From positions 1-64,000 of the IMG/VR virus record IMGVR_UViG_3300025133_000063: DNA of 64,000 nucleotides; one strand, given 5' to 3'. The notes under the pieces were generated by a model. The model made no database searches. It saw nothing but the letters and a program-made list of their open reading frames with translations, and was not told the origin of the DNA. A program made the translations under genes and the position numbers. Within the stretch, counting starts at the first letter, position 1. Every line of letters starts with the position of its first letter. The stretch is from a virus. Positions 28,318 through 36,923 of this stretch are shown here, one piece after another.

Positions 28318-28707
28318 ATGGGTGATGGGTATAAAACGGTTTGGAGTACTACCTCAGACAATGTAACTAAAGACTGGGGTTCTGAAACCACAATAGGAAC
28401 ATTAAATACCATTAGGGCTAAAGTAATTTATATTGATTCTGGAAAGCAAACATCGCTGAAGTATTATACGAATAAAGATGAAATACTTTTTGTTCGAACC
28501 GGTAAAATTCTTGTTGAATTTGATTCTGAAAAATATCATTTTCAAGATAGATCTAAGCAATTAAAGACAACAACATTAGTTGCAGGTGATGTTTTATATG
28601 TTCAATCAATGTGCCCATATAGAATCAGCGCAGTAGAATATTCCGAAATTATTGAAATAGGCTCTGGTGGAAATTCTGAGGCAATAAGGATTACAAGGGA
28701 ATTTTAA
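28318..28707 (+). CDS. Cupin-domain protein (sugar isomerase/epimerase type)
   Basis: 129 aa single cupin. VIYIDSGKQTSLKYYTNKDEILFVRTG near 38-64 is motif 1 (landmarks only) and VLYVQSMCPYRISA near 93-106 is motif 2. The second motif resembles the type II mannose-6-phosphate isomerase/guanylyltransferase cupin, with the usual HR partly changed. Placed next to the epimerase and glycosyltransferase it likely handles the same sugar. The usual His ligands are partly lacking (Lys in motif 1), so activity is uncertain. Confidence 0.62.
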   Translation: MGDGYKTVWSTTSDNVTKDWGSETTIGTLNTIRAKVIYIDSGKQTSLKYYTNKDEILFVRTGKILVEFDSEKYHFQDRSKQLKTTTLVAGDVLYVQSMCPYRISAVEYSEIIEIGSGGNSEAIRITREF

Positions 28708-29696
28708 TGGGAAGACCTAATCCGAATGAAGTCGAAATAGTTTTATATCATGCAAACTGTAGTGATGGCTTCGGCGCAGCCTGGGCTGCATGGAAACTTC
28801 TTGGCTCAAAGGCAAAATATATTGCATGTAAGCATGGTACCTCACCACCAGATGTAACTGGAAAAAATGTAGCAATATGTGATTTTAGTTTTGATAATGT
28901 AACAACAAAACAAATGATTGAAGATGCAAACTCGCTTGTTATACTTGATCATCATAAATCTGCAGTTGTAGAATTGCATGATATATCAGAAGCTATATTC
29001 GACATGAATCATTCAGGTGCTGTAATTACTTGGAAATTTTTCCACCCTGGAAAAGAACCTCCAAGACTTTTGAATCTAATTGAAGATCGAGATCTTTGGA
29101 AATGGAAGATCTCTTATTCAAAAGAGTTTAGTGCGTATTTCGACATGGTTCCGTTTGAATTCGAAGAGTTTTCAAAATTTGAAGATGAATCAGTAATAGA
29201 AGCTGCAATGAAACAGGGCGCAATTATTTTGGCCTATTCTAAGACGGTTGTCAAAAAAATCGCAGATAAAGCAAAAAAGAGAGTGTTTAAAGGCAAAAAC
29301 GCGTATGTTGTAAACTCATCTCACTGGATGTCTGAAATCGGCTCACGACTTGCACCTGATTGCGATGTAGCCGTTATATGGTATTATGATCACGAGCAGC
29401 GAAATATTAAGGTAAGCCTAAGGGCTCATCATGACAATATAGACGTTTCAGAATTTGCAAAAGAATTTGGCGGTGGTGGCCATCCTAAGGCTGCTGGTTT
29501 TACTTTACCTGGTGATACTGTTGTCGATGATTTATTTGATGTTGTAGAAGAAAAAGTAGACACATCTGCCGCAAAAGAAGAACTTGAAAAGATTAAGGCA
29601 CAACTCGAAGAAGCTGGAGATGTCGAAAAAGCCGCAGCTATTGAAGCGGCAACTGTACTGCTGACAGGCGTATCAACCACTGATAAAGAAGATTAA
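28707..29696 (+). CDS. DHH/DHHA1-family phosphoesterase
   Basis: 329 aa. YHANCSDGFGAAWAAW at about 12-27 is the first metal motif, VAICDFSFD near 52-60 the second, and LVILDHHKSAV near 77-87 the DHH. DHHA1 ends with EFGGGGHPKAAGFTLPG near 252-268. Relatives are nano-RNases, pAp phosphatases and RecJ-like exonucleases. The size fits the NrnA or oligoribonuclease-like type. The C-terminal 50 residues are an extra Glu/Ala-rich helix. It overlaps the cupin by 1 nt. Confidence 0.85.
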   Translation: MGRPNPNEVEIVLYHANCSDGFGAAWAAWKLLGSKAKYIACKHGTSPPDVTGKNVAICDFSFDNVTTKQMIEDANSLVILDHHKSAVVELHDISEAIFDMNHSGAVITWKFFHPGKEPPRLLNLIEDRDLWKWKISYSKEFSAYFDMVPFEFEEFSKFEDESVIEAAMKQGAIILAYSKTVVKKIADKAKKRVFKGKNAYVVNSSHWMSEIGSRLAPDCDVAVIWYYDHEQRNIKVSLRAHHDNIDVSEFAKEFGGGGHPKAAGFTLPGDTVVDDLFDVVEEKVDTSAAKEELEKIKAQLEEAGDVEKAAAIEAATVLLTGVSTTDKED

Positions 29697-29714
29697 TTGT
29701 AAGAAAGATATAAA

Positions 29715-30164
29715 ATGTTGGACCTAAATAATATCACTGACCGTGAACGACAAAAAATAAATGTTTTTAAGAATGTTTGCGTTGAAATATCAACATTGTC
29801 ACATGATCCAAAACTTAAAGTTGGTACAATTATTATTACCGATGATTTTAGAGATGTCTGCGCAATTGGGTTGAACGGAAATTATACCGGCGGCCCAAAT
29901 TCTCGTGATTCTAATGAGGTAGGAATGTCTGGTTTTTTACATTCTGAGGAAAATGCTCTTTTTCACTTAAGCAAGCCATATGAGCTTCGTGATAATTTAA
30001 TAATGATTTGCACACATAAGCCATGCCCAATGTGTGCAAAAAGAATAGTAAATTCAGGTATAAAACGAATACTATATATAAATGAATATAACGCTCTTGG
30101 AACAGCAACCGATATTATATTCAAGCACAGCAACGTTTTTTGTTCAAGTATACACGATATCTGA
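29715..30164 (+). CDS. Deoxycytidylate/cytidine deaminase-family protein
   Basis: 149 aa zinc deaminase. FLHSEENAL near 75-83 is the H-x-E motif (HSE) and HKPCPMCAKRIVNSGIKRI near 101-119 the PCxxC. VGTIIITDD near 35-43 is the first strand. In T4, dCMP deaminase makes dUMP for thymidylate synthase; here the same step would compete with the hydroxymethylase for dCMP. No separate TS gene is in the window. Confidence 0.82.
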   Translation: MLDLNNITDRERQKINVFKNVCVEISTLSHDPKLKVGTIIITDDFRDVCAIGLNGNYTGGPNSRDSNEVGMSGFLHSEENALFHLSKPYELRDNLIMICTHKPCPMCAKRIVNSGIKRILYINEYNALGTATDIIFKHSNVFCSSIHDI

Positions 30165-30171
30165 ATATAAT
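30147..30171 (+). promoter_or_regulatory. Candidate promoter before the 30.2-kb structural cluster
   Basis: TATAAT at 30166-30171 is followed by AAGGTTATT, nearly repeating the sequence after the SSB-gene -10 at 6375. A 66-nt gap precedes the 697-aa protein. No good -35 is visible. Confidence 0.35.
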
Positions 30172-30230
30172 AAGGTTATTAAACCAATAATCATTATAAT
30201 TAAGATTGTTATTTTTTTTGGAGTTGAATG

Positions 30231-32321
30231 ATGTCAAACAAGTCTGCCCTTTTATTATATGAAGGACTGTTGGAAATATACGAACTTGCTTACGAAGCAA
30301 AAGCTGAAAAACCAATGTTGTATGAAGGTGTTGGATATTCACCTTTGCAAATTGTATTACAAGAAGCAGGTGCCGAAGCGAAAAGTAAAGGTAAGAAGAA
30401 AAAAGGTAAAGGTGGAAATTTTCTAGCTAGAACAACTGCAGCAGTAAAAAAAATAACTGCCGCCGGAGAGGCGGGTGTAAAAGAGCTTACTACTTTACGT
30501 GATAGTCTTCAAGCTACAGATCCACCAATGATAAATTCAGTTACTGCAGCAACTAAGGCAATAGACAAATTAAAAAAATCAATGCCTGGCTCTGGTTTTC
30601 TTGGAAAAATTTCTACATTAGGTTCTGCAATTTTTGGTAATGAAGATGATCCAATTGAGGCAATAACTGAAATTGTTGCAGATTCTGCAGCGTTCCAAAC
30701 AATGATATCAAATATAGTTAAGGCAGTGTTGGAAAAGCTGGACGAAATTAAACCAGAAGAGATTGTTGAGCAAGAAGCTGAAGATAACGAAGATGCTGCT
30801 CCAATTGATGATTCTCAAAAAAATGAATATATTAAACAAATAAAAGAAAAAATGCTTTCTGGAACCATTAATGATATATTAAGTTCTGATGATGAAATGT
30901 ATGTGGCAGTTAGGGAAGCAACAGGTTTTAATAGCGGCATAATTAAAAAGGCAATTAAGACATCTGCGAAACCAGCAAAATGGTTTTCAGGTTTAAAGAG
31001 CCTTGGAGGTGCCTTAGGTATTGGCCTTGGCGGCGATTTACCATTTAAGAAATTTGGATTAAAGATCGGAGGCTTGGAGCAAGATATTATACTTGTAAAA
31101 ATATCATCACTACGTGAATTAGCAGGTGGAGTAAAACCAGATAAAAAAGATGCAGCAGTAATAAAAACAACGACTGCTGCAATTGGTGATCTGGCTGATA
31201 TTAAGAACGATCAGCAAAACCAGCCAGAGGCACAGCCTGATGAAGGTACTACAACTCCTGGTTCTACTAGTGAAGACCCATCCGGAGATGTAGCCGACGA
31301 GCCCACCCCGGAGCAAGCAGAGGACAAAAGTAAGTACCTTAAAATTGTTAAGACCGTTCCAGGCCTTAATGATCCTGAAGGTGCTGCTACTAAATTGGCA
31401 TCGCTTCTAGCCGCTGATATTTCATTTTCTAGGGTGTCACTTCTTGATATATTGTCTGAGAAGGTATTGAGATATGACGACGTTGTTGCATCGATGAAAG
31501 ATCATTTACCAGAAAATGAAACAGAAATTCCAGCAGTTGTAAAGAAGCTTGCTGATGAAGTAAAAGTCGAGCTTGGTGCTGATTTTGATATAGTTGGAAT
31601 ACCGTCTGCATCGGAACAGCTTGAAAAATTACGTGCAGAGTTAGCTGCTTTACGTGATGAAATAAAATCTGCACCTGAAGATGATAGAGAAGCACTTGAA
31701 ACAGAGTTATCTTCTAGGCTTGAAGACGACGGGTTAGATTCAGCTGTTGCTGAAGACTTAGTTGATGTTAATACAGATCTTGATTCTGCCATTGAAGATT
31801 CAACAGCCGGTCTAGATGTTGAAGAGGAAGAGGACAAATTAGCACAAATGATAGATTTTATTCAGAAATTAAAATCATCATACGACAAAATCTATTCTGA
31901 CACAATTGAAGATACACCTGCAGTAGAAGATGAAGGCGAAGAATCTAAGGCTACAAAAACTACTAGAGAACCAGGCTCATATTGGAAAGTATCAGATGAA
32001 GCTTTGGCAAAGGATAGTAAAAAACGTCCATGGGCAGCAAAGGGTAAAGGGCCAAAGTCAAAGAAGCAACAGCGGTTTAAGAGTGAAGAATCTGCAAAAA
32101 AATACTCCCTTAAGACAGAGCGGATTGTACTTGCAAATATGCGTGCTTATATTTTAAATGAAACAAACAATTTTAGAAAAGTATCAAATATGCCTCCACG
32201 TGAAGTTATTGTTGAATATTATAGACTTGGTGGAACAAACAACAGAATAAAACAAGTGCTGACTGAATCTTCATTTGATTCTTCACGCTTAAGTCTTCTT
32301 GCTGGAATTACAAATGAATAA
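30231..32321 (+). CDS. Large acidic head/prohead-type protein
   Basis: 696-697 aa; ATG at 30228 or 30231, the latter better spaced from TTGGAG. The N-terminus SALLLYEGLLEIYELAYEA is an amphipathic helix with L-L-E sites. A Lys/Gly-rich basic patch follows (KSKGKKKKGKGGN). Then come long Ala/Glu/Asp-rich helical stretches, an acidic Pro/Glu/Asp linker (about 335-365) and a basic C-terminal segment before NMRAYILNETNNF. Composition suits a prohead core or internal capsid protein, to be cleaved on maturation. No catalytic motif. Confidence 0.5.
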   Translation: MSNKSALLLYEGLLEIYELAYEAKAEKPMLYEGVGYSPLQIVLQEAGAEAKSKGKKKKGKGGNFLARTTAAVKKITAAGEAGVKELTTLRDSLQATDPPMINSVTAATKAIDKLKKSMPGSGFLGKISTLGSAIFGNEDDPIEAITEIVADSAAFQTMISNIVKAVLEKLDEIKPEEIVEQEAEDNEDAAPIDDSQKNEYIKQIKEKMLSGTINDILSSDDEMYVAVREATGFNSGIIKKAIKTSAKPAKWFSGLKSLGGALGIGLGGDLPFKKFGLKIGGLEQDIILVKISSLRELAGGVKPDKKDAAVIKTTTAAIGDLADIKNDQQNQPEAQPDEGTTTPGSTSEDPSGDVADEPTPEQAEDKSKYLKIVKTVPGLNDPEGAATKLASLLAADISFSRVSLLDILSEKVLRYDDVVASMKDHLPENETEIPAVVKKLADEVKVELGADFDIVGIPSASEQLEKLRAELAALRDEIKSAPEDDREALETELSSRLEDDGLDSAVAEDLVDVNTDLDSAIEDSTAGLDVEEEEDKLAQMIDFIQKLKSSYDKIYSDTIEDTPAVEDEGEESKATKTTREPGSYWKVSDEALAKDSKKRPWAAKGKGPKSKKQQRFKSEESAKKYSLKTERIVLANMRAYILNETNNFRKVSNMPPREVIVEYYRLGGTNNRIKQVLTESSFDSSRLSLLAGITNE

Positions 32322-32703
32322 AATTTTATCTGAACAATTACGCAAAGAATATGTTTCAAAATTACTTGAAGCCCTTAAAGAAGTTGACATTCTTGATAAA
32401 GAAGGAAACATTTTAATATCAAAAGATCTAAAGGTTTTTCATAAAAAGTCTGGATATGAATATACAGTTCATGATGTTGTTAATACACCAGAAGGTATTA
32501 AGGTTATGTTGCGGCTACCAGATTCACCACGTCCTATCCAGGGCAAAGCAACAAGACCGTTGGATGAAATATCCACCGATAACTTAGAAGTCCCAGAAAC
32601 AACTCATAATGATACTAATCCTTCAGCACTTTCTGATTTGGTCGATGATGACATATTTATTGTTGATGAAGAATTATTTGAAAAGGAATACGAGGTAAAA
32701 TGA
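32314..32703 (+). CDS. Small acidic protein with tag-like N-terminus
   Basis: The ATG at 32314 overlaps the upstream stop by 8 nt and gives MNKILSEQLRKEYVSKLLEA, an amphipathic helix ending L-L-E. A KOW/SH3-like middle (HKKSGYEYTVHDVVNTPEGIK) and a very acidic C-terminus follow. 129 aa. Likely virion-associated; function unknown. Confidence 0.5.
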   Translation: MNKILSEQLRKEYVSKLLEALKEVDILDKEGNILISKDLKVFHKKSGYEYTVHDVVNTPEGIKVMLRLPDSPRPIQGKATRPLDEISTDNLEVPETTHNDTNPSALSDLVDDDIFIVDEELFEKEYEVK

Positions 32704-33386
32704 AAATCACAGAAAAAGATATCGTTTCTGGAATTATTAACGATTTAAAAATAGATAAATTACGTAAAGTAAATGAAGCGTATGTAGTATCATCACAGAA
32801 ATTTGATTATAATGTTGATATTGTAGGTGATAAGACAAAGCTTGCACATCAAAAGTTACTTAACGATTACGTTGATTCACTAAATAAAATTGCCGCTGAA
32901 CTTGATACTGTAAATAGAGATGATGCAAATTCCACGAATTCTATTTATCGTTCATTTAAAATTGATGAAGTATATAATTTAAATGCTGCTTTTCTTCATG
33001 GAATGTTTTTTGAAAATATTACTGAAAGTTCGACTATTACAGTCGACTCTCTGGCATTTTTACGCTTAGAACGTGATTTTGGAAGTTTTGATAGCTGGCA
33101 AAAAGATTTTATAGCCACGGCTCAATCCGCTAGAAGCGGTTGGGCTGTTACTGTTTACAATACATTTTTGCGAAGATATATTAATGTTGTTGTTGATTCA
33201 CACGCAAATAATGTTCCATTTAGTTCTTATCCAGTTATAGTAATTGATATGTGGGAGCATGCATATTTTGATGATTATCTTAATGATAAAAAGAAATATA
33301 TATATGCAGTAATGAAACAGCTTGATTGGCAAAAAATCAATGAAAGATTTCAACGTGCCGAAGATATTGCCGAGGTTTTTAAATGA
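32700..33386 (+). CDS. Fe/Mn superoxide dismutase-like protein
   Basis: 228 aa. The C-terminal half follows SOD: DFGSFDSWQKDFIATA near 121-136, WAVTVYN near 143, IDMWEHAYFDDYLNDKKKY near 182-200 (metal Asp and His of DxWEHAY). The N-terminal helices include LAHQKLLNDYVDSLN near 56-70 and FLHGMFFEN near 98-106 (second His). The first ligand His appears displaced by one residue relative to the family, so metal binding may be altered. A 50-residue N-terminal extension starts MKITEKDIVSGIINDL, similar to the MKITK tag. It lies among head-type acidic proteins, so it may be packaged or structural rather than free enzyme. Confidence 0.7.
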   Translation: MKITEKDIVSGIINDLKIDKLRKVNEAYVVSSQKFDYNVDIVGDKTKLAHQKLLNDYVDSLNKIAAELDTVNRDDANSTNSIYRSFKIDEVYNLNAAFLHGMFFENITESSTITVDSLAFLRLERDFGSFDSWQKDFIATAQSARSGWAVTVYNTFLRRYINVVVDSHANNVPFSSYPVIVIDMWEHAYFDDYLNDKKKYIYAVMKQLDWQKINERFQRAEDIAEVFK

Positions 33387-33967
33387 TTAAAACAGACAAA
33401 CTAAGTCTTAAAATGCTTTTAGAAGAAGAAGAACCTGTTGAAGATGATGCTGAAGTTGTTGATTCCGATGACGAGGATCTACTTGATACAGACGACGAAT
33501 CCACCGATACAGATACTGACACGGATACATCTACGGACGCTACTGAGGAAGAGGTTGATGTTTCTGCTGATGAGGAGGTGGAATTAAAGAAGCCGTTAGA
33601 AGCACAGGTTGATATGGTTTTAGGTGACTTTGAGATGGATGCCCTTAAGAGTGCAAAAGTTAATGAACATCTAACGTTTCGATCTATTCTAAATGAAGAT
33701 ACAAACAATTTCGATGTCCAGCATTTTGCCAATAATGTTGCAAGATTAATTGACAATTACACAACCTTGCTAGATATAGAGTCGGCAATTTATTATCGAG
33801 CTATAGCGATGTTGGAAAAAAATTATGGAGCGGACGTTGTTGATGCCTTCCGTGAAACATTACATAGCCGTCATGGTTTTGACTTTGGCGATGTTAGGAT
33901 CGATCCTATAGAAAATTCTGCTCCATTGGCACTTGGTTCCGGAGGCGAAGGCGGCGCCGGCGCATGA
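33383..33967 (+). CDS. Highly acidic prohead-core-like protein
   Basis: 194 aa. The N-terminus LSLKMLLEEEE offers an L-x-E cleavage site and is followed by about 50 residues of almost pure Asp/Glu/Thr/Ser (TDTDTDTDTSTD). The C-terminal half is helical (RSILNEDTNNFDVQHF; LDIESAIYYRAIAML) and ends Gly/Ala-rich. It resembles T4 gp67/gp68-type prohead core components in composition, not demonstrated by homology. It overlaps the SOD-like gene by 4 nt. Confidence 0.5.
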   Translation: MIKTDKLSLKMLLEEEEPVEDDAEVVDSDDEDLLDTDDESTDTDTDTDTSTDATEEEVDVSADEEVELKKPLEAQVDMVLGDFEMDALKSAKVNEHLTFRSILNEDTNNFDVQHFANNVARLIDNYTTLLDIESAIYYRAIAMLEKNYGADVVDAFRETLHSRHGFDFGDVRIDPIENSAPLALGSGGEGGAGA

Positions 33968-34245
33968 GTCAATTTCAAACCCACAAGTCGGTCCATATTA
34001 AACTTACAACAAGTACTCACTATAATTTAAGAATGGAATTGTTTAGGCGAGGATTGTCAATGCAAGAGGTATTAGAAGCACTATCATGTGAGTTTGTCAA
34101 TGGAAATAAACATATTTGTAAAATTATAGACGAACTAGAATATAATAAAAAACACAAAATTAAGGTTAAGAAAGTTGCTAAAACGGATAATGAATCTATT
34201 TTTGATGCCATTGCGGTCGATGGGCCTTTTACGAAAGAAGGATGA
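33964..34245 (+). CDS. Small ribbon-helix-helix-like protein
   Basis: 93 aa. HIKLTTSTHYNLRMELFRRGLSMQEV near 11-36 has the strand-helix-helix spacing of RHH/CopG-type DNA-binding proteins (landmark only). The C-terminus is Lys-rich. Overlaps the acidic protein by 4 nt. A regulator or virion DNA-binding role is possible. Confidence 0.45.
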   Translation: MSQFQTHKSVHIKLTTSTHYNLRMELFRRGLSMQEVLEALSCEFVNGNKHICKIIDELEYNKKHKIKVKKVAKTDNESIFDAIAVDGPFTKEG

Positions 34246-34246
34246 T

Positions 34247-34492
34247 ATGCTAGAAATAAATAGCACTATTTTACGTATTGAAACAAGCATCGCAAAGCTT
34301 AGCAACGATAATCGTATTATAAAGAAAAATATTGAATTAATTAACAAAAAGACGAAAGAACTTGGTGTTGTTAACGATATACTTTTAAGTGTTCAGCAAA
34401 GTATGCTTGATGAGTTTGTTGTTGAAAATCCTTCAAAACAAATAACGGTATTTCCATTGACATCAGATAATGATGATGATTTACCAAATTAA
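34247..34492 (+). CDS. Small coiled-coil protein, 81 aa
   Basis: The ATG at 34247 follows AAGGATGAT directly after the upstream stop; an upstream in-frame start would overlap heavily. Residues 8-55 form a charged coiled coil (ILRIETSIAKLSNDNRII), then an acidic tail (DNDDDLPN). Function unknown. Confidence 0.45.
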   Translation: MLEINSTILRIETSIAKLSNDNRIIKKNIELINKKTKELGVVNDILLSVQQSMLDEFVVENPSKQITVFPLTSDNDDDLPN

Positions 34493-34512
34493 AAACAGCA
34501 GGAGAAAATAAT

Positions 34513-34701
34513 ATGGCAAAAGCACTTTTAGATAAGATTATTGAGAAATTTATTTCTAGAAAATTTTTAGTATTTGCAACCGCAACTGGTTTGATGGCTT
34601 ATTCAAATTTAGATTCAGAGACCTGGGGCCTCATTGCAATTACATATATAGGTACTCAAGGTGCCGTTGACGCTATGAAAACTTGGAGACATGGAGGCTA
34701 A
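34513..34701 (+). CDS. Holin-like small membrane protein
   Basis: 62 aa with a basic N-terminal helix, then two hydrophobic segments (FLVFATATGLMAYSN; WGLIAITYIGTQGAV) separated by a short acidic turn, and a basic end. This pattern is common in small class II holin-type phage proteins. It is immediately followed by spanin-like genes, supporting a lysis function. Shine-Dalgarno CAGGAG. Confidence 0.6.
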   Translation: MAKALLDKIIEKFISRKFLVFATATGLMAYSNLDSETWGLIAITYIGTQGAVDAMKTWRHGG

Positions 34702-35114
34702 TGTTAAATTCTGCCCTTGCAAAAGCCTTATTTTCATTTGCTAAAACAAATTGGAAAGAAATTCTTTTAGTTGGGTTTCTTATTGCTGCGTTGGGTAAAA
34801 CCCGCGCTGACTATATGAGGTTAAAAGAAGCATATGCAACGACAGAGACGTCTTTAAGAAATCAACTGGATAGTCTTTCTGAACTACATGAAGAAGAATT
34901 ACGCCTTCGCGACGAAGCAATTGAAAATTATCAAAGAGATTTAGTTGCGTTGCAAAAACAGTATGATGACAATTTAAGACAGGCCGATACTGATCGAGCC
35001 GAGCATCATGAAGAAATTGTTAACGAGATAATAGACAATGATCAATTTTTTGAAAACAAGGATGAATTAGCGGAACGAATTAGTGATGCATTTGGATTTG
35101 AATATGTTCATTAA
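34701..35114 (+). CDS. Inner-membrane spanin-like protein (Rz-like)
   Basis: 137 aa. The ATG at 34701 shares one base with the holin-like stop. N-terminal membrane helix (EILLVGFLIAALG, about 20-32), then a long charged periplasmic coiled coil (about 40-115). This is the i-spanin architecture, used to fuse inner and outer membranes at lysis. The next gene overlaps by 11 nt. Confidence 0.62.
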   Translation: MLNSALAKALFSFAKTNWKEILLVGFLIAALGKTRADYMRLKEAYATTETSLRNQLDSLSELHEEELRLRDEAIENYQRDLVALQKQYDDNLRQADTDRAEHHEEIVNEIIDNDQFFENKDELAERISDAFGFEYVH

Positions 35115-35538
35115 ATTTTTAATTTTATTGTTATTATCACCGGCCCATGCTCAAGATACGCCTTTTGAACCTGGCTCTTTTACAATTTTGAGTCAAAGGC
35201 AGTGTGCACCATTTAATGGGGTCTTATTTGATATTAATGCCACAGCAACATTATTAACCTTACCTGATTATTATGTATCACAATGTAAAGCAAAAATTGA
35301 TTTTCAACTTGGTGAACAAGCTGCAGAACATCAACTTGAAATTACAAACCTGAATATTAGGCTTAATGCTTTAAGCGAACAATATACGACAACTATAACT
35401 CAAAAAGATTTTGAAATTGATGCACTTCAAGCAGCACTTACAAAAAATTCGTTTAGAAATCATTGGCTTTGGGCTCTTGGTGGTGTTGCTGTAGGGTCTG
35501 CGGCAACAATTGCTATAGTTGAAACGGTTAATAGATGA
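35104..35538 (+). CDS. Secreted coiled-coil protein with C-terminal membrane helix (spanin partner?)
   Basis: 144 aa from the ATG at 35104. Cleavable signal MFIKFLILLLLSPAHAQ, a Cys-containing ectodomain, a coiled coil (about 80-115), and a C-terminal membrane helix (WLWALGGVAVGSAATIAIV). There is no lipobox, so it is not a classic o-spanin; it may be a second inner-membrane spanin or another envelope lysis protein. Confidence 0.5.
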   Translation: MFIKFLILLLLSPAHAQDTPFEPGSFTILSQRQCAPFNGVLFDINATATLLTLPDYYVSQCKAKIDFQLGEQAAEHQLEITNLNIRLNALSEQYTTTITQKDFEIDALQAALTKNSFRNHWLWALGGVAVGSAATIAIVETVNR

Positions 35539-35562
35539 TATTTAAAACGTGAGGAATGAATA

Positions 35563-36567
35563 ATGTCACTTACTAAAAAAATTAAAAGTATTTTATTTGA
35601 AGATTCATACAATATGTATGGTTCTGAATATATGTCACACCCTGTAGCAGAAAAAGATCAATTAACGATTCATGCTGAACTACCGATAGCACCTTCTGCC
35701 CATGCAAATATGCAGCTAACAGATTCTGCCCCCCCTATAGATGATGAGGCATATGTTCCAGTAAACAATAAAGAATTGGGTTCGGCTTTAGCCGCTTTAG
35801 CATTAAAGGTTCCAGATAATTTTGTTGGCAATGTATATAGACAAATTAAAGCAGTAGTTTTATCCGCAGAACAATCCGATGCCACCATGGTTTCTCCCGA
35901 CGACGCAGAGTCGAAGCCTTCCACTCCTCCGGAAGAAGAAATGTCTGAACGTTTAAACAGGCTAGTCTCTAAAATGTCTAATAACGCTAACCTAACTGAG
36001 TCTGATTGGTCACAAATTAAATTTGGCGCTCAAGATGATGTTGAAGAGGAAGAGGAAGAGGAAATAGTTGATCGACCTCCTGATGTTGTGAAAGGTAAAT
36101 ACTTGGCACAATATTATAGAGACCGCCCTGGAAAAGATCCTTCAAAACATAAAGGTTCTGGTGAATCTACTATGGTTACTGGTACAGGTCGTTTATTACA
36201 GAATGTCGTAAGACCATTACTTGATGTTCCCAAAGATCAACTTCAAGATGCAGTTGAATATTTAAGATTACAATTCAGAATGCTTACACGTGACGTTGAG
36301 ACCCTACCTAAAGAAGCGCCAAAAACATTTTCTGGTATGTATTTAAAAAAATTAGTACCAAAATTAGACGATAATCAATTAGGTGCCAATTTTCTGACAA
36401 CGGTCGTTAGAGATTTTAAAGATAGGAACGATAAGTGGTTAAACGATTTAGCTCAAAAAGCACTTGCTGAAACAGAATCAGAAAGAAAAGCGTTTCAACG
36501 TCTCAAAGATACACTTGCAAAAGAAGATCCAGCCCAGGCTGAATTGGTAGACAATTTAATTAATTAA
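35563..36567 (+). CDS. Acidic head-type protein with L-x-E N-terminal site
   Basis: 334 aa. The N-terminus MSLTKKIKSILFED is a short basic amphipathic segment ending L-F-E, like the packaging tags. The middle is acidic (DDVEEEEEEEIVD near 164-176). The C-terminal third is helical (LLDVPKDQLQDAVEYLRL). No enzyme motif. Probably an internal head or core protein. The gap before it contains TGATATTTAAAA. Confidence 0.45.
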   Translation: MSLTKKIKSILFEDSYNMYGSEYMSHPVAEKDQLTIHAELPIAPSAHANMQLTDSAPPIDDEAYVPVNNKELGSALAALALKVPDNFVGNVYRQIKAVVLSAEQSDATMVSPDDAESKPSTPPEEEMSERLNRLVSKMSNNANLTESDWSQIKFGAQDDVEEEEEEEIVDRPPDVVKGKYLAQYYRDRPGKDPSKHKGSGESTMVTGTGRLLQNVVRPLLDVPKDQLQDAVEYLRLQFRMLTRDVETLPKEAPKTFSGMYLKKLVPKLDDNQLGANFLTTVVRDFKDRNDKWLNDLAQKALAETESERKAFQRLKDTLAKEDPAQAELVDNLIN

Positions 36568-36581
36568 GCCGGATAGTATAA

Positions 36582-36923
36582 GTGCAGATAACAACATTAA
36601 TGGAGGGTTACTTTAGAGATCGCCAGCCACACTTATCTCTAACAACTGAAAATATTTCCAAATTTTCCAATTGGGAAATAATAGAATCACCCCAACGCTT
36701 AATAAAGGATTTTCAATTTGCTAATAGATCTTTGGCTTATGAATTTTTAAGACAAATTATGTTGTACGAAAACGAAGTATTACATTACGGTAAATTAACG
36801 CTTGAAGAACTAAATGTCAGAATTGAAGTATACACGTCAGATATTGACAGTATTACGAATCTTGATTATGAGTACGCGGAATTTATAGAACAAATATTTG
36901 TTGATGTGTGTGAATATGCCTGA
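36582..36923 (+). CDS. Pterin-4a-carbinolamine dehydratase-like protein
   Basis: 113 aa. NWEIIESPQRLIKDFQF near 29-45 and LAYEFLRQIMLYENEVLHYGKL near 51-72, followed by LNVRIEVYTSDIDSITNLDYEYAEFI, follow the strand-helix-strand plan of PCD/DCoH (landmarks only). The catalytic H-H-P is reduced to a single His. Such PCD-like proteins occur in other marine phages. GTG start; an ATG at 36600 is possible. Enzyme activity is doubtful. Confidence 0.5.
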   Translation: MQITTLMEGYFRDRQPHLSLTTENISKFSNWEIIESPQRLIKDFQFANRSLAYEFLRQIMLYENEVLHYGKLTLEELNVRIEVYTSDIDSITNLDYEYAEFIEQIFVDVCEYA

